The notes under the pieces are model-generated. The model ran no database searches. It saw nothing but the letters and a program-made list of their open reading frames with translations, and was not told where the DNA came from. Of a DNA stretch of 64,000 bases, positions 26,322 to 34,919 are shown in pieces. The stretch is from Desulfatirhabdium butyrativorans DSM 18734 (GTDB lineage Bacteria; Desulfobacterota; Desulfobacteria; Desulfobacterales; Desulfatirhabdiaceae). Every line of letters starts with the position of its first letter. The stretch's first letter is position 1. The DNA lies in NCBI RefSeq assembly GCF_000429925.1, contig NZ_KE386985.1, positions 285,739 to 349,738 on the forward strand, written 5' to 3'. A program made the translations under genes and the position numbers.

Positions 26322-27443
26322 ATGCAACTGGAAAAAGGAAAAAGAGCAATCATACTGATGCTGGACGGATTCGGGACCGAATATTTCCGGGCTTCGGATA
26401 TGCCGGCGCTGAAAAAAATGGCCCAAGACGGCTTTTACCTGGAGGGCAAGGCGGTTTTTCCCACCCTGACCAACGCGAACAACATTTCCATCGTCTGCGG
26501 TTCTTTTCCGGAAAGGCATGGAGTGACCACGAACTGCTATCTGGACCCGGCAACCGGAAAGCCCGCGTTTCTGGAAGATCCCGGTTTTCTGAAGAGCCCG
26601 ACGCTGTTTGAAAAGGTCGCAATGCAGGGAATCCGTTCGGCGCTGGTAACCAGCAAGTCAAAGACCATCCGTATCCTGGGCGGCTCGGTGGATGCCGGGC
26701 TGTCCGCGCAGGATGCCGATCCGGATACGATCCGGGATTTCGGCATCCCCCCCGATATTTATTCCATTGAAGTGAACGAATGGATCGTTCGCTCCGGCAT
26801 GAAAATTCTTCAGAGCCGGCCGGACATCAATGTCCTGTATGTGCATACGACCGATTACCCGATGCACATGTGGGCGCCTGAGGATGAGCGTTCGCTTGAT
26901 CACCTGTCGCGGCTGGATCGTCTGATCGGTGAAATGGCGGACAGGTACCCGGACGCCGCTTTTCTGGTGACGGCGGATCATGGCATGAATCCCAAAAAGG
27001 AATGCCTCGATCTGGAGAAGATCCTGCGGGCGGCAGGCTTTCCGATCCTGGCGGCGATTTCCCCGGTTGCGGACCGGCTGGTAAAGCATCATGGCGGGCA
27101 CGGTGGCGCTTCCTATATTTATCTCGAGAACCGGTCCCGCCGGGATGAGATTCTGGATTTTCTCTCCGAGGTCAAAGGTGTGGATAAAGCGCTTGCTTCC
27201 GAGGAGGCGGCAACATGCTACCGGCTGGACAGGGACCGCATCGGCGACATCGTGGTGGGGGCGGACCCGGAGACCGTTTTTGGAACGATTGAAAATGAAA
27301 GGATGGATCTGCATGACGGCTATCGGAACCACGGCTCCCGTTTCGAGCAGTCCATTCCGCTCATTGCCTGGAACGCCAATCTGGGGGAGACAAGACATAT
27401 TCAATATAACCTGGATCTGACACGGGCGCTTTTCTTTGAATAA
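26322..27443 (+). CDS. Phosphonoacetate hydrolase-like protein, alkaline phosphatase superfamily
   Basis: The 373-residue protein resembles phosphonoacetate hydrolase (PhnA type), which cleaves the C-P bond of phosphonoacetate to acetate and phosphate with two Zn ions. Seen are LMLDGFG (metal ligand Asp), FPTLTNANNISIVCGSFPE with the nucleophile Thr, TTDYPMHMW, TADHGMN and the C-terminal NHGSRFEQS. No signal peptide is present, so it is cytoplasmic. Its place between phnE and phnG agrees with a phosphonate substrate. A related phosphodiesterase on another phosphonate cannot be excluded. PhnY, which would supply phosphonoacetate, is absent. Confidence 0.75.
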   Translation: MQLEKGKRAIILMLDGFGTEYFRASDMPALKKMAQDGFYLEGKAVFPTLTNANNISIVCGSFPERHGVTTNCYLDPATGKPAFLEDPGFLKSPTLFEKVAMQGIRSALVTSKSKTIRILGGSVDAGLSAQDADPDTIRDFGIPPDIYSIEVNEWIVRSGMKILQSRPDINVLYVHTTDYPMHMWAPEDERSLDHLSRLDRLIGEMADRYPDAAFLVTADHGMNPKKECLDLEKILRAAGFPILAAISPVADRLVKHHGGHGGASYIYLENRSRRDEILDFLSEVKGVDKALASEEAATCYRLDRDRIGDIVVGADPETVFGTIENERMDLHDGYRNHGSRFEQSIPLIAWNANLGETRHIQYNLDLTRALFFE

Positions 27444-27544
27444 GCATTTTATTCACGCGGCCTGCCATGACCATGAGCGTTTAACAATTTGTGACTGCAT
27501 CTGCGGTCTATAAGATGAACCGATTAACAAAGGGGTGAAACCAG

Positions 27545-27970
27545 ATGAGTCATGCGGATTTGACGGTCCTGATCAATACCATGGATGAGCAGCAGGTGGA
27601 GAGTCTTCTGGAGTTGTTTGCCAATGAGGAGTTGACGGTCAGCCGTCCGCCGCGCACGGGGCTGGTGATGCTGACCGTGAAAGACTGTTTTGAAACCGAT
27701 TTCCACCTGGGAGAAGTCCTGGTGACAGAGGCGCGCGTCGTGTTTCGCGGCTGCGAGGGATACGGCATGATCCCGGGAGAGGCCCCACGCAGGGCCCTGG
27801 CGCGGGCCGCGGCGGATGCGGTGCTTCGGTGCTCCGAGCCGACCGGAATCCAGAAGGATCTGCGGGCTTTCCTTGAGCGGGAAGAAGCGATCCGGGAAAC
27901 TCGTCTGGCGGAAGAAGCTGCCTTAGTTGCCGCCACAAAAGTCAATTTTGATCTGATGCCTGGAGCATGA
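27545..27970 (+). CDS. phnG: C-P lyase subunit PhnG
   Basis: PhnG is a structural subunit of the PhnGHIJ carbon-phosphorus lyase core, needed to couple the phosphonate to ATP ribose. The 141-residue product is recognised by RTGLVMLTVKDCFETDFHLGEVLVTEA and GCEGYGMIPGEAPRRALARA. The ATG at 27545 follows AAAGGGGTG. It is coupled to phnH through an ATGA overlap. Confidence 0.93.
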   Translation: MSHADLTVLINTMDEQQVESLLELFANEELTVSRPPRTGLVMLTVKDCFETDFHLGEVLVTEARVVFRGCEGYGMIPGEAPRRALARAAADAVLRCSEPTGIQKDLRAFLEREEAIRETRLAEEAALVAATKVNFDLMPGA

Positions 27971-28524
27971 GCATGCATATCCACAGAACCATCCGCGATC
28001 ACTTCACGTTCCGGGTGCTCCTTCAGGGGATGAGTCATCCCGGAAGGGTGTTCCCCTTGCCCGGGTTGCCCGGCGAAGGATCTGCCGCTGTCGAACTTCT
28101 CGGCTGCCTGATGGACAATGAGGTGGGGTTTGCCGTTATCGGTGACAGGGACATGGAAAGGGAGATTGCCCGCCATACCGACAGCCGGCCCGTATCTTTG
28201 GAGGATGCGGATTTCATTATCGCCCAACATGGAACCACAATGGGCAGGCTGGCCCATTTCAGGCGGGGCAGCCTGGAGTACCCGGACACCGGGGCCACCG
28301 TCCTCTATCTGGTGGAAGCGCTGAGCGAGGCAGCGGGCGTTGTCCTGTCGGGCCCCGGCATCGACGGCACGGCCTCGCTGAGAATCTCAGGGCTCGACCC
28401 GGGTGAATTGCAGCTTTTAAGGGAACTGAACAGCGAATTCCCCCTCGGCGTGGACGCCATATTTCTGGACCAGAGCGGGAACATCGCCTGCATCCCCCGC
28501 TCGTCGCGAATCGGAGTAAATTAA
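27967..28524 (+). CDS. phnH: C-P lyase subunit PhnH
   Basis: The 185-residue PhnH subunit completes the C-P lyase core. Typical features are the N-terminal FRVLLQGMSHPGRVFPLPG and the later LSGPGIDGTASLRISGL and FPLGVDAIFLD. The start overlaps the phnG stop (ATGA), and phnI begins three bases after its stop. Length is normal for the family. Confidence 0.94.
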   Translation: MSMHIHRTIRDHFTFRVLLQGMSHPGRVFPLPGLPGEGSAAVELLGCLMDNEVGFAVIGDRDMEREIARHTDSRPVSLEDADFIIAQHGTTMGRLAHFRRGSLEYPDTGATVLYLVEALSEAAGVVLSGPGIDGTASLRISGLDPGELQLLRELNSEFPLGVDAIFLDQSGNIACIPRSSRIGVN

Positions 28525-28526
28525 CG

Positions 28527-29639
28527 ATGGGATATGTTGCGGTAAAAGGCGGCAATGAAGCGATTGAAAGGGCCTGTCGGCTCTTTGCCCATGAGCGGAC
28601 AAAGGGAACGTCTCCGCCGCTCGGGGTGGAACAGATCAAGGAACAGCTCTATTTGGCCGCTGATCGCGTGATGGGGGAAGGCTCGCTCTATGCCCCGGAT
28701 CTGGCCGCACTGGCCATCAAACAGTCCGCAGGCGACACCTTCGAAGCCGCGTTTATGCTACGCGCCTTTCGGGCCACCCAGCAGCGCCTGGGCTACTCGC
28801 TTCCATCCAGCACCGAAAAGATGCGGGTGGTGAGACGGATTTCTTCCGCCTTCAAGGACATTCCCGGCGGGCAGATTCTGGGGGCCACCAGCGATTACAC
28901 CTTGCGGCTTCTGGATTTTGACCTGCTGAAGGATGACGCGGCCCGGCGGCGGGCCTTTCGGGAACAAATATTCAGCAGCCTGCCGGCCGATGCGGAAATT
29001 CCCGAAACGTTTCCCAAGGTGATTCGCATCCTGCGCCGGGAAGGGCTGCTGGAGGAGACCCTGTCGGCAGCACATCCGGAGGAGAGGGCATTCGACATCA
29101 CCCGCCAGCCGCTCACTTTCCCGGCCTCCCGCAGCGCCAAGCTTCAGGCACTGGCGCGGGGAGAGACCGGCGGAATGCTGGCGCTGGCCTATTCCAGCAT
29201 GCGCGGCTATGGCGACATCCACCCAACCCTGGGGGAACTGCGCATCGGTTACCTGCCGCTCACGGTGCCGCATCCGGCAACCGGCGAGCCTTATGTCGCG
29301 GGTGAAGTCAAGGTGACGGAAGCCGAGGTGCTGGCCCGCATGCAGGGAAGCGACGGCATGCCGCGGTTCAGCCTGGGCTACGGAATCTGCTTCGGGCAGA
29401 ACGAGATCAAGGCGATCTCCATGGCCATACTGGATCGCTGCACCCGGACCGAGAAACCCAATTGTCCGGCTGAGGATCCGGAATTCGTCCTTTACCACAT
29501 CGACGGCATCGAGGCCATGGGGTTCTGCAATCACTGGAAACTGCCCCACTATGTGGATTTCCTTTCCGATCTCGATCGACTCAGAAAAGCCCAGGAGATG
29601 GCCCGGGCCGGAAAACAACAGGAGAGACGCCGATGCTGA
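28527..29639 (+). CDS. phnI: C-P lyase subunit PhnI
   Basis: PhnI acts in the first step, displacing adenine from ATP to give ribose 5-triphosphate 1-phosphonate, together with PhnG, H and L. The 370-residue product starts MGYVAVKGGNEAIERA, with LGVEQIKEQLYLAADRVMGE and, near residue 290, GYGICFGQNEIKAISMAIL. It overlaps phnJ by seven bases. Its role is assigned from the known pathway. Confidence 0.95.
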   Translation: MGYVAVKGGNEAIERACRLFAHERTKGTSPPLGVEQIKEQLYLAADRVMGEGSLYAPDLAALAIKQSAGDTFEAAFMLRAFRATQQRLGYSLPSSTEKMRVVRRISSAFKDIPGGQILGATSDYTLRLLDFDLLKDDAARRRAFREQIFSSLPADAEIPETFPKVIRILRREGLLEETLSAAHPEERAFDITRQPLTFPASRSAKLQALARGETGGMLALAYSSMRGYGDIHPTLGELRIGYLPLTVPHPATGEPYVAGEVKVTEAEVLARMQGSDGMPRFSLGYGICFGQNEIKAISMAILDRCTRTEKPNCPAEDPEFVLYHIDGIEAMGFCNHWKLPHYVDFLSDLDRLRKAQEMARAGKQQERRRC

Positions 29640-30529
29640 TGCGTGAATGGCTGCAAAAAGAGGCGCAATTGCGAAACGATGAAACGCCCATAGCCGGTTA
29701 TCCCTTCGGGTTTATGGACGAAGGGGCAAAGAAGGAAATCCGACGCAGCATCCTCAAAGCGGTCGCCATACCGGGTTACCAGGTCCCTTACGGTTCCCGG
29801 GAAATGCCAATCGCCCGCGGCTGGGGGACCGGGGGTCTTCAGATCACCCTTTCTCTCGTTAAACCGGATGATGTCCTGAAGGTGATTGACCAGGGCTGCG
29901 ACGGCAGCGTGAATGCGGTCAACATCAAGAAGTTTGTGGCCACGGTTGCCGGTGTGACCATCACCACCGACACCCGGGCAGCGACCCTCATCCAGACCCG
30001 TCACCGGATTCCAGAGGAGCGCATGAGCGGCCGACAGATCCTGGTGCTCCAGGTCCCCTACCCGGAAGCGCTGCGGGAGGTGGAGCCCTCGGAAATGGAA
30101 ACACGACGGATGCACGCAGAGGCCGACTACAGCCGGATGTGGCTTTTTCTGTATGAGGATATCGTCAAATACGGCGAGATCACCATCAGCTACCGCTACC
30201 CGGTGACGGTCAACGGCCGTTATATCATGGATCCAAGCCCGATTCCCCGCTGGGACGTGCCCAAACTCCACATGGCCGACACGCTGTTTCTCTTCGGGGC
30301 CGGGCGGGAAAAACGAATTTATGCCATCCCCCCCCACACGACGGTTGAGCCGCTGGAGTTCGAGGACCACAAATTCAGGACTGAGAATTTCTCCGGCAAG
30401 GCCTGCGCCCGGTGCGGCGCAACGGATACCTATCTGGATGAAGTCATCGACAATGCAAGCGGCGAGCGACGCTTTTTCTGTTCGGATTCCGGTTACTGCG
30501 ACAAGAGGAGACTGGCATGGAACCCCTGA
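29633..30529 (+). CDS. phnJ: C-P lyase catalytic subunit PhnJ (radical SAM)
   Basis: PhnJ breaks the C-P bond by radical chemistry, releasing the alkane and 5-phosphoribosyl 1,2-cyclic phosphate. The 298-residue product keeps the unusual cluster motif CX2CX21C: CARCG, then 21 residues to the Cys of FFCSDSGYC, whose second Cys is the catalytic thiyl-forming residue. The N-terminal AGYPFGFMDEGAKKEIRR and GWGTGGLQITLSL also fit. GGAGAG precedes the ATG; the gene overlaps phnI and phnK, so the lyase genes are tightly coupled. Confidence 0.96.
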   Translation: MLMREWLQKEAQLRNDETPIAGYPFGFMDEGAKKEIRRSILKAVAIPGYQVPYGSREMPIARGWGTGGLQITLSLVKPDDVLKVIDQGCDGSVNAVNIKKFVATVAGVTITTDTRAATLIQTRHRIPEERMSGRQILVLQVPYPEALREVEPSEMETRRMHAEADYSRMWLFLYEDIVKYGEITISYRYPVTVNGRYIMDPSPIPRWDVPKLHMADTLFLFGAGREKRIYAIPPHTTVEPLEFEDHKFRTENFSGKACARCGATDTYLDEVIDNASGERRFFCSDSGYCDKRRLAWNP

Positions 30530-31389
30530 TACGGATACGCGGGCTCTCGAAGCGGTTCGGGCCGGGGTGTTCCCGCTGCCTGGAAGCCACCGGGCCGGAA
30601 CAGCATACCAATCTTTGCCCCCACTGCGGCTCCGTGATGGCCTGCAACGACGTCTCCTTTGATCTGTTTCGAAACGAGGCCCTTGGCGTTGTCGGCGAGA
30701 GCGGCTCCGGCAAAAGCACCCTGGTGCGGCTGCTTCACTTTGAATGGGAGGCAACTGAAGGCACCGTGGAGATGCATCGTTCGGCGGGAATAGCGTCTTT
30801 GCCGGAGATATTTGCCGATGGTTCGGACTACAGCAGCAACCTGCTCGGGCTGAGCCATTTTCAGAAGCGCCGCCTTAGAAACGCCCTGATGGGGATTGTG
30901 TACCAGAACCCGCATTTGGGGCTTCGGATGCAGGTCAGCTCCGGCGGCAATATCGCCGAGCGGCTTCTTGGGGCCGGGTGGAGGCACATCGGCAACATGC
31001 GGCAACGGGCAGCCGAACTGCTGAAGATAACGGAATTCCCGGTAGAACGGATGGACGAGCCCCCCTGCAACTTCAGTGGGGGCATGCAGCAGCGGGTCCA
31101 GATCGCAAAAGCCCTCTCGAACAACCCGCTTATCCTCTTTCTGGATGAAGTCACCACCGGACTTGACCTTTCGGTCCAGGCACGCGTGCTGGATCTCATC
31201 CGGAATTTAAGGAGCGAGTTCAACCTGTCCATGCTGGTGGTTTCCCATGACCTGGGCGTGATCAACCTGCTCTGTCAGCGCACCATGGTCATGAAATCCG
31301 GCCATGTGGTGGAGTCCGGGCTCACGGACCAGATCCTGCAGGATCCTCAGCACCGGTACACCCAACTGCTTGTGGCATCTCAATTATAG
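30517..31389 (+). CDS. phnK: C-P lyase ABC-type protein PhnK with CxxC insertion
   Basis: PhnK is an ABC ATPase subunit that docks on the lyase core and is not a transporter part. Of 290 residues, the motifs are Walker A GESGSGKSTLVRLL, signature FSGGMQQRVQIAKAL and Walker B LILFLDEVTTGLD. Between the first strand and the Walker A it carries an insertion with two CxxC pairs (CSRC and CPHC), absent from the E. coli protein as I remember it, which could hold a zinc. A 170-bp piece of this gene is duplicated at 34351-34520. Confidence 0.93.
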   Translation: MEPLIRIRGLSKRFGPGCSRCLEATGPEQHTNLCPHCGSVMACNDVSFDLFRNEALGVVGESGSGKSTLVRLLHFEWEATEGTVEMHRSAGIASLPEIFADGSDYSSNLLGLSHFQKRRLRNALMGIVYQNPHLGLRMQVSSGGNIAERLLGAGWRHIGNMRQRAAELLKITEFPVERMDEPPCNFSGGMQQRVQIAKALSNNPLILFLDEVTTGLDLSVQARVLDLIRNLRSEFNLSMLVVSHDLGVINLLCQRTMVMKSGHVVESGLTDQILQDPQHRYTQLLVASQL

Positions 31390-31397
31390 GAGTGGTC

Positions 31398-32075
31398 GTG
31401 ATTACCGTAGACAATTTGTCAAAAACCTTCACGCTTCATATCCTGAATGGGAAAAGGATTGCGGCCTGCCGCAACATCTCCTTCAGTGTGCCTCCGGGCG
31501 GGTTTCTGGGGCTGTCCGGTCCCAGCGGCGCCGGTAAAAGCACGGTGCTCAAATGCATCTACCGCACCTATCTCTCCACAAACGGTGCCATCCATTACCA
31601 CTCGGCATCCTACGGCAAGGTCGATCTGGCCACATTGCCGGACCGCGCTGTCATCGATATCCGCAACAGGGAAATGGGATATGTCTCCCAGTTCCTAAAG
31701 GTCATCCCGAGGGTTTCGGCCCTCGATGTCATCATGGAGCCGATATTGGCCCGTAACGGGGTGTCTCGGGATGCGGCCAAAAAGCGGGCTTCCGGCTTGC
31801 TGGAACGACTCCGAATCCCTTCGCACCTGTTTGATGCCTACCCGGCGACATTCAGCGGCGGAGAGCAGCAACGGATCAACATTGCCCGCGCCGTCGGTTG
31901 GAAACCGCGCCTGCTGCTGCTCGATGAACCCACGGCCTCGCTTGACACAAATTCGATCGGTATTGTGCTGGAAATCCTTAAGGAACTGCGTAACGAAGGA
32001 ACCACCATGATCGGGGTCTTCCATGACACCGCACTGTTGGCATCGGTAACGGATGCAGTCTACCATGTCGGCTGA
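31398..32075 (+). CDS. phnL: C-P lyase ABC-type protein PhnL
   Basis: PhnL is the second ABC ATPase of the C-P lyase pathway, needed in the first ribosylation step. The product has Walker A GPSGAGKSTVLKCI, signature FSGGEQQRINIARAV and Walker B LLLLDEPTASLD. I chose the GTG at 31398 (MITVDNLSKTF) because AGGAG at 31388-31392 is five bases away; a GTG at 31392 is in frame as well. It follows phnK by eight bases. Confidence 0.93.
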   Translation: MITVDNLSKTFTLHILNGKRIAACRNISFSVPPGGFLGLSGPSGAGKSTVLKCIYRTYLSTNGAIHYHSASYGKVDLATLPDRAVIDIRNREMGYVSQFLKVIPRVSALDVIMEPILARNGVSRDAAKKRASGLLERLRIPSHLFDAYPATFSGGEQQRINIARAVGWKPRLLLLDEPTASLDTNSIGIVLEILKELRNEGTTMIGVFHDTALLASVTDAVYHVG

Positions 32076-32152
32076 CAGATACCCATCCGGATCGTACCGG
32101 GTTTGTCGAAGATTCAGCGGTCCTTTCAAGAAGATCAAAATGGAGAAGATGC

Positions 32153-33304
32153 ATGCAGGATGGTTTTGTGATCACAAACGCCCGGGCGGTTACCCCGGAA
32201 GGGGTGCGGAAAGGTGCGTCGGTACAGGTCGAAAACGGGCGGATCGTCAAGATCGGAGACGGGCTTCCGCGGGGAGTCAGAGAGATTGACGCCGGGGGAA
32301 ATTTTCTGTTTCCCGGTTTTGTGGATATGCATTCCGATGCCATCGAAAAGGGGATCGAACCCCGACCCAACACTTTTTTCCCTGTGGATATCGCGGTGTT
32401 TGAACTGGACAAGAAGGTTGCCTCCTGCGGCATTACCACCACGTTTCACTCGCTCTCCTTTGCCGAACAGGAAGTCGGACTCCGAAACAACCACAAGGCG
32501 GCGGAGATCATCCGGGAGATCAACAAGCTGCGCGAAAAGCTGAAGGTGAACACCCGGATTCATGCCCGCTTCGAGATCACCGACCACGGGGCCGTTCCGT
32601 TTCTCGATGAATTGATCCGGGACGCTCAGATCGACCTCTTCTCCCTGATGGACCACTCCCCCGGCCAGGGACAGTTTCGGGATATCCTTTCTTTCAAGAA
32701 TTATTACGGTCGGGTTTACGCCAAGAGCGACTGGGAGATGGACGATATCATCGAGAGGAAACTGCAGGCCAAAAATAGTCATGCACAGCAGGATATCGCC
32801 CATATGCTGGCGGTTTGCCGCGAACACGGGATTGCCGTCGCTTCCCATGACGATGACTCCCGGCAGAAGATCCACTGGTTGAAGGAAATGGATATCGGCA
32901 TGACGGAATTTCCCATCAATATGGAGGCGGCGCAGGCCGCTCACGAGTTGGGCATCCGCGTCTGTCTCGGTGCTCCCAACGTGGTGCGGGGGCAGTCTTC
33001 ATCCAGCAACCTGGATGCCCGGGAGGCGATCCGCAGGGGGTACGGGGACATCCTGTGCTCCGATTACTCCCCCATGACCATGATTCACGCCTTGTTTACC
33101 CTGGAACGGCACGGCATCCTCCCTCTCCATGAGGCGGCAGAGATGGTCAGCCTGAATCCGGCCCGCGCCGTCGGGATCGCGGATCATACCGGATCACTGG
33201 CGGCTGGAAAGGATGCCGACATGGTGTTGGTGGAGTGCTCCGATGGGCTGCCTCGGGTAATGAAGACGTTTGTCGCAGGCAGGGAGGTATTCGCCACATG
33301 CTGA
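32153..33304 (+). CDS. phnM: Triphosphoribosyl phosphonate diphosphohydrolase PhnM
   Basis: PhnM removes diphosphate from the ribose triphosphate phosphonate, giving the substrate of PhnJ. The 383-residue amidohydrolase-fold protein has the metal motif FPGFVDMHSDAIEKG, HSLSFAEQEVG, LMDHSPGQGQ, ASHDDDS and, near the C-terminus, CSDYSPMTMIHA. GGAGAAG lies just before the ATG. Its last bases overlap the start of a TIM-barrel gene, the last of the operon. Confidence 0.94.
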   Translation: MQDGFVITNARAVTPEGVRKGASVQVENGRIVKIGDGLPRGVREIDAGGNFLFPGFVDMHSDAIEKGIEPRPNTFFPVDIAVFELDKKVASCGITTTFHSLSFAEQEVGLRNNHKAAEIIREINKLREKLKVNTRIHARFEITDHGAVPFLDELIRDAQIDLFSLMDHSPGQGQFRDILSFKNYYGRVYAKSDWEMDDIIERKLQAKNSHAQQDIAHMLAVCREHGIAVASHDDDSRQKIHWLKEMDIGMTEFPINMEAAQAAHELGIRVCLGAPNVVRGQSSSSNLDAREAIRRGYGDILCSDYSPMTMIHALFTLERHGILPLHEAAEMVSLNPARAVGIADHTGSLAAGKDADMVLVECSDGLPRVMKTFVAGREVFATC

Positions 33305-34229
33305 ATATCGGCAGCAATATCAATGAAGTCAGGATGGACGGCAGTCTGAAGGCATTGCAGCGGGATCTTGCAGCTTTTGCGGAATTCGGCCTGACGGCTG
33401 CGGAAATATCGATCCATGGTCTGGATGCGGTCAAAAACGGAGGCATCGATCGCCGCAGGACATCGGAGATCAATACAATTCTGGCCGACTTCCCGTTTCG
33501 TTACAGCACCCATGCCCCCAATCCACTGAATCTGATGGACCGGAGCTATCCGGAGCTGCACCGGGACGTGCTGCACGCCTCCCTGGAATTTTCATCCGGG
33601 ATCGGCGCCAGGTGCATGGTGTACCATCCCGGGCGGTACCTGGTGGAAGAGGAGTTTGGCATCCGGGGACCGCTCTCCTTCACATATCATGAAAAACAGG
33701 AATTGCGCGATCATGAGGCAAAGGTTCTCCAGGAAGCCGCTGACTGCTTTCCGGAGGTGATCATTGCCATGGAAAACGCACGCCCTTACCGGCTCATTCC
33801 CCGTATTGCTATGCCGAGATACCCAAAAAGCTGATAAAACAGATTCAGCGGATCAACCGGAGCAACGTCCGGATGACCCTGGATTTTGGCCATCTTCATC
33901 TGTCGGCGCGGTACTATCACCTGGATGCGGCAGAGGAGGTGAGGGCGGCGGCTCCCTTCATCGCCCATTGCCACGTCCATGACAATTTCGGCCGGTCGGT
34001 CTATTACACGGAAAAAATCCAGACCCACCAGATACCTTTCGGCAAGGGGGATGCCCATATGCCGGTCGGCTGGGGCTCCGTCCCTTTTGATGTCCTTTTG
34101 GATGGGTTCATCCGCGACTATGACGGGCTGCTCATCTGTGAACTGCGAAGCCGGTATTTCGAGCGGACCGGAGAATCGGCGGAGAACCTTGCAGCGATTC
34201 TTGAGAAGCTCGGAATCCGGATGCGGTAA
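33298..34229 (+). pseudogene. Xylose isomerase-like TIM-barrel gene with a frameshift
   Basis: Two ORFs read as one sugar phosphate isomerase/epimerase-like protein of about 310 residues. The first frame (MLNIGSNINEVRMDG...AMENARPY) fails near 33790; the second (HSPYCYAEIPKKL, then TLDFGHLHLSARYY and AHCHVHDNFG) goes on to 34229. One missing base near 33788-33794, probably from a run of Gs, explains it. His, Asp and Glu residues of the barrel metal site are still visible (YHPGRY, DFGHLH, CHVHD). The start overlaps phnM, after GGGAGG. It may be a sequencing error in a live gene. Its reaction is unknown. Confidence 0.7.
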
Positions 34230-34271
34230 TGAAAGTCATATTCACTGTTTATCATCGATAAGGAGGAAAAA

Positions 34272-34379
34272 ATGAATGCAATGGATCTTTCAAGACGCGA
34301 ATTTTTGAAGCTGGGAGGCATCACGATAATTTTGTTCGATTCGGGTTGGGTTCGGTCCAGGCACGGGTGCTGGATCTAA
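34272..34379 (+). pseudogene. Truncated gene start with twin-arginine signal
   Basis: After AGGAGG, an ATG opens MNAMDLSRREFLKLGG, a twin-arginine export signal, but from 34351 the DNA is a piece of phnK in another frame and a stop follows at 34377. Only 26 native codons remain. It was probably a secreted oxidoreductase or binding protein gene, cut by the same rearrangement that made the right-hand repeat. Confidence 0.65.
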
Positions 34380-34520
34380 ACCGGAATTTAAGGAGCGAGT
34401 TCAACCCCTCCATGCTGGTGGCTTCCCATGATCTGGGCGTGATCAACCTGCTCTGTCAGCGAACCATGGTGATGAAATCCGGCCATGTGGTGGCGTCCGG
34501 GCCGACGGACCAGATCCTGC
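34351..34520 (+). pseudogene. Duplicated phnK fragment
   Basis: The 170 bp match 31170-31339 without gaps, with about 12 differences by hand count (93%). They encode the phnK segment VQARVLDL...KSGHVV that follows Walker B. The fragment joins the 371-bp repeat directly at 34520/34521. Confidence 0.85.
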
Positions 34521-34891
34521 CGTCAATGACGTTGACCCTGGTTTCTCCATCCGAATTCCTCGTGTGATCTCCTCCCTTCTCCTCTCTATAAAGGGTTTCG
34601 TTTCACCCATCCGGTTCTCCAAACTCCCGTCGAATTGTTAACGAATTTTAATGTTCGCCTAATATCTCCCAAACATTTCACCGGTAAAAAAGAATCGACC
34701 GTAAGAATGGCTGCGGAAAATGTCCGGGACCTTGCGCTCGGCTTCCGTTCAGTCGCCGGTAATCACCCCATCCAACCCAGAAAAAACATAATGGAAAAAA
34801 GGCGAGCCGGTTCTGACGGTGTTCCCAAAGGAGGGTTCCGGCTGGGATGTGGAAGCCAATGCTCTCATCAAAAAGCCGAATATCAAATCTT
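34521..34891. repeat. 371-bp direct repeat, right copy
   Basis: Gap-free match of 22750-23120. In this copy the binding-protein frame keeps its tryptophan ([19 protein letters not shown]) but has a TAA upstream of WKKGEP and breaks after FASIK. phnX starts 29 bp beyond its end. Confidence 0.92.
34631..34665 (+). promoter_or_regulatory. Candidate Pho box 3, upstream of phnX
   Basis: Core TTTAATGTTCGCCTAATA (34647-34664), one change from the left-hand copy. It lies about 255 bp before phnX and could drive phnX-phnW. Confidence 0.45.
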
Positions 34892-34919
34892 TCGCATCGA
34901 TCAAGGAAAGGACAATCAG

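Noticed and set aside
27479-27500. GTTTAACAATTTGTGAC before phnG as a sixth Pho box
   Set aside because: It shares only the TTAA half-site with the five good copies and has no 11-bp repetition.
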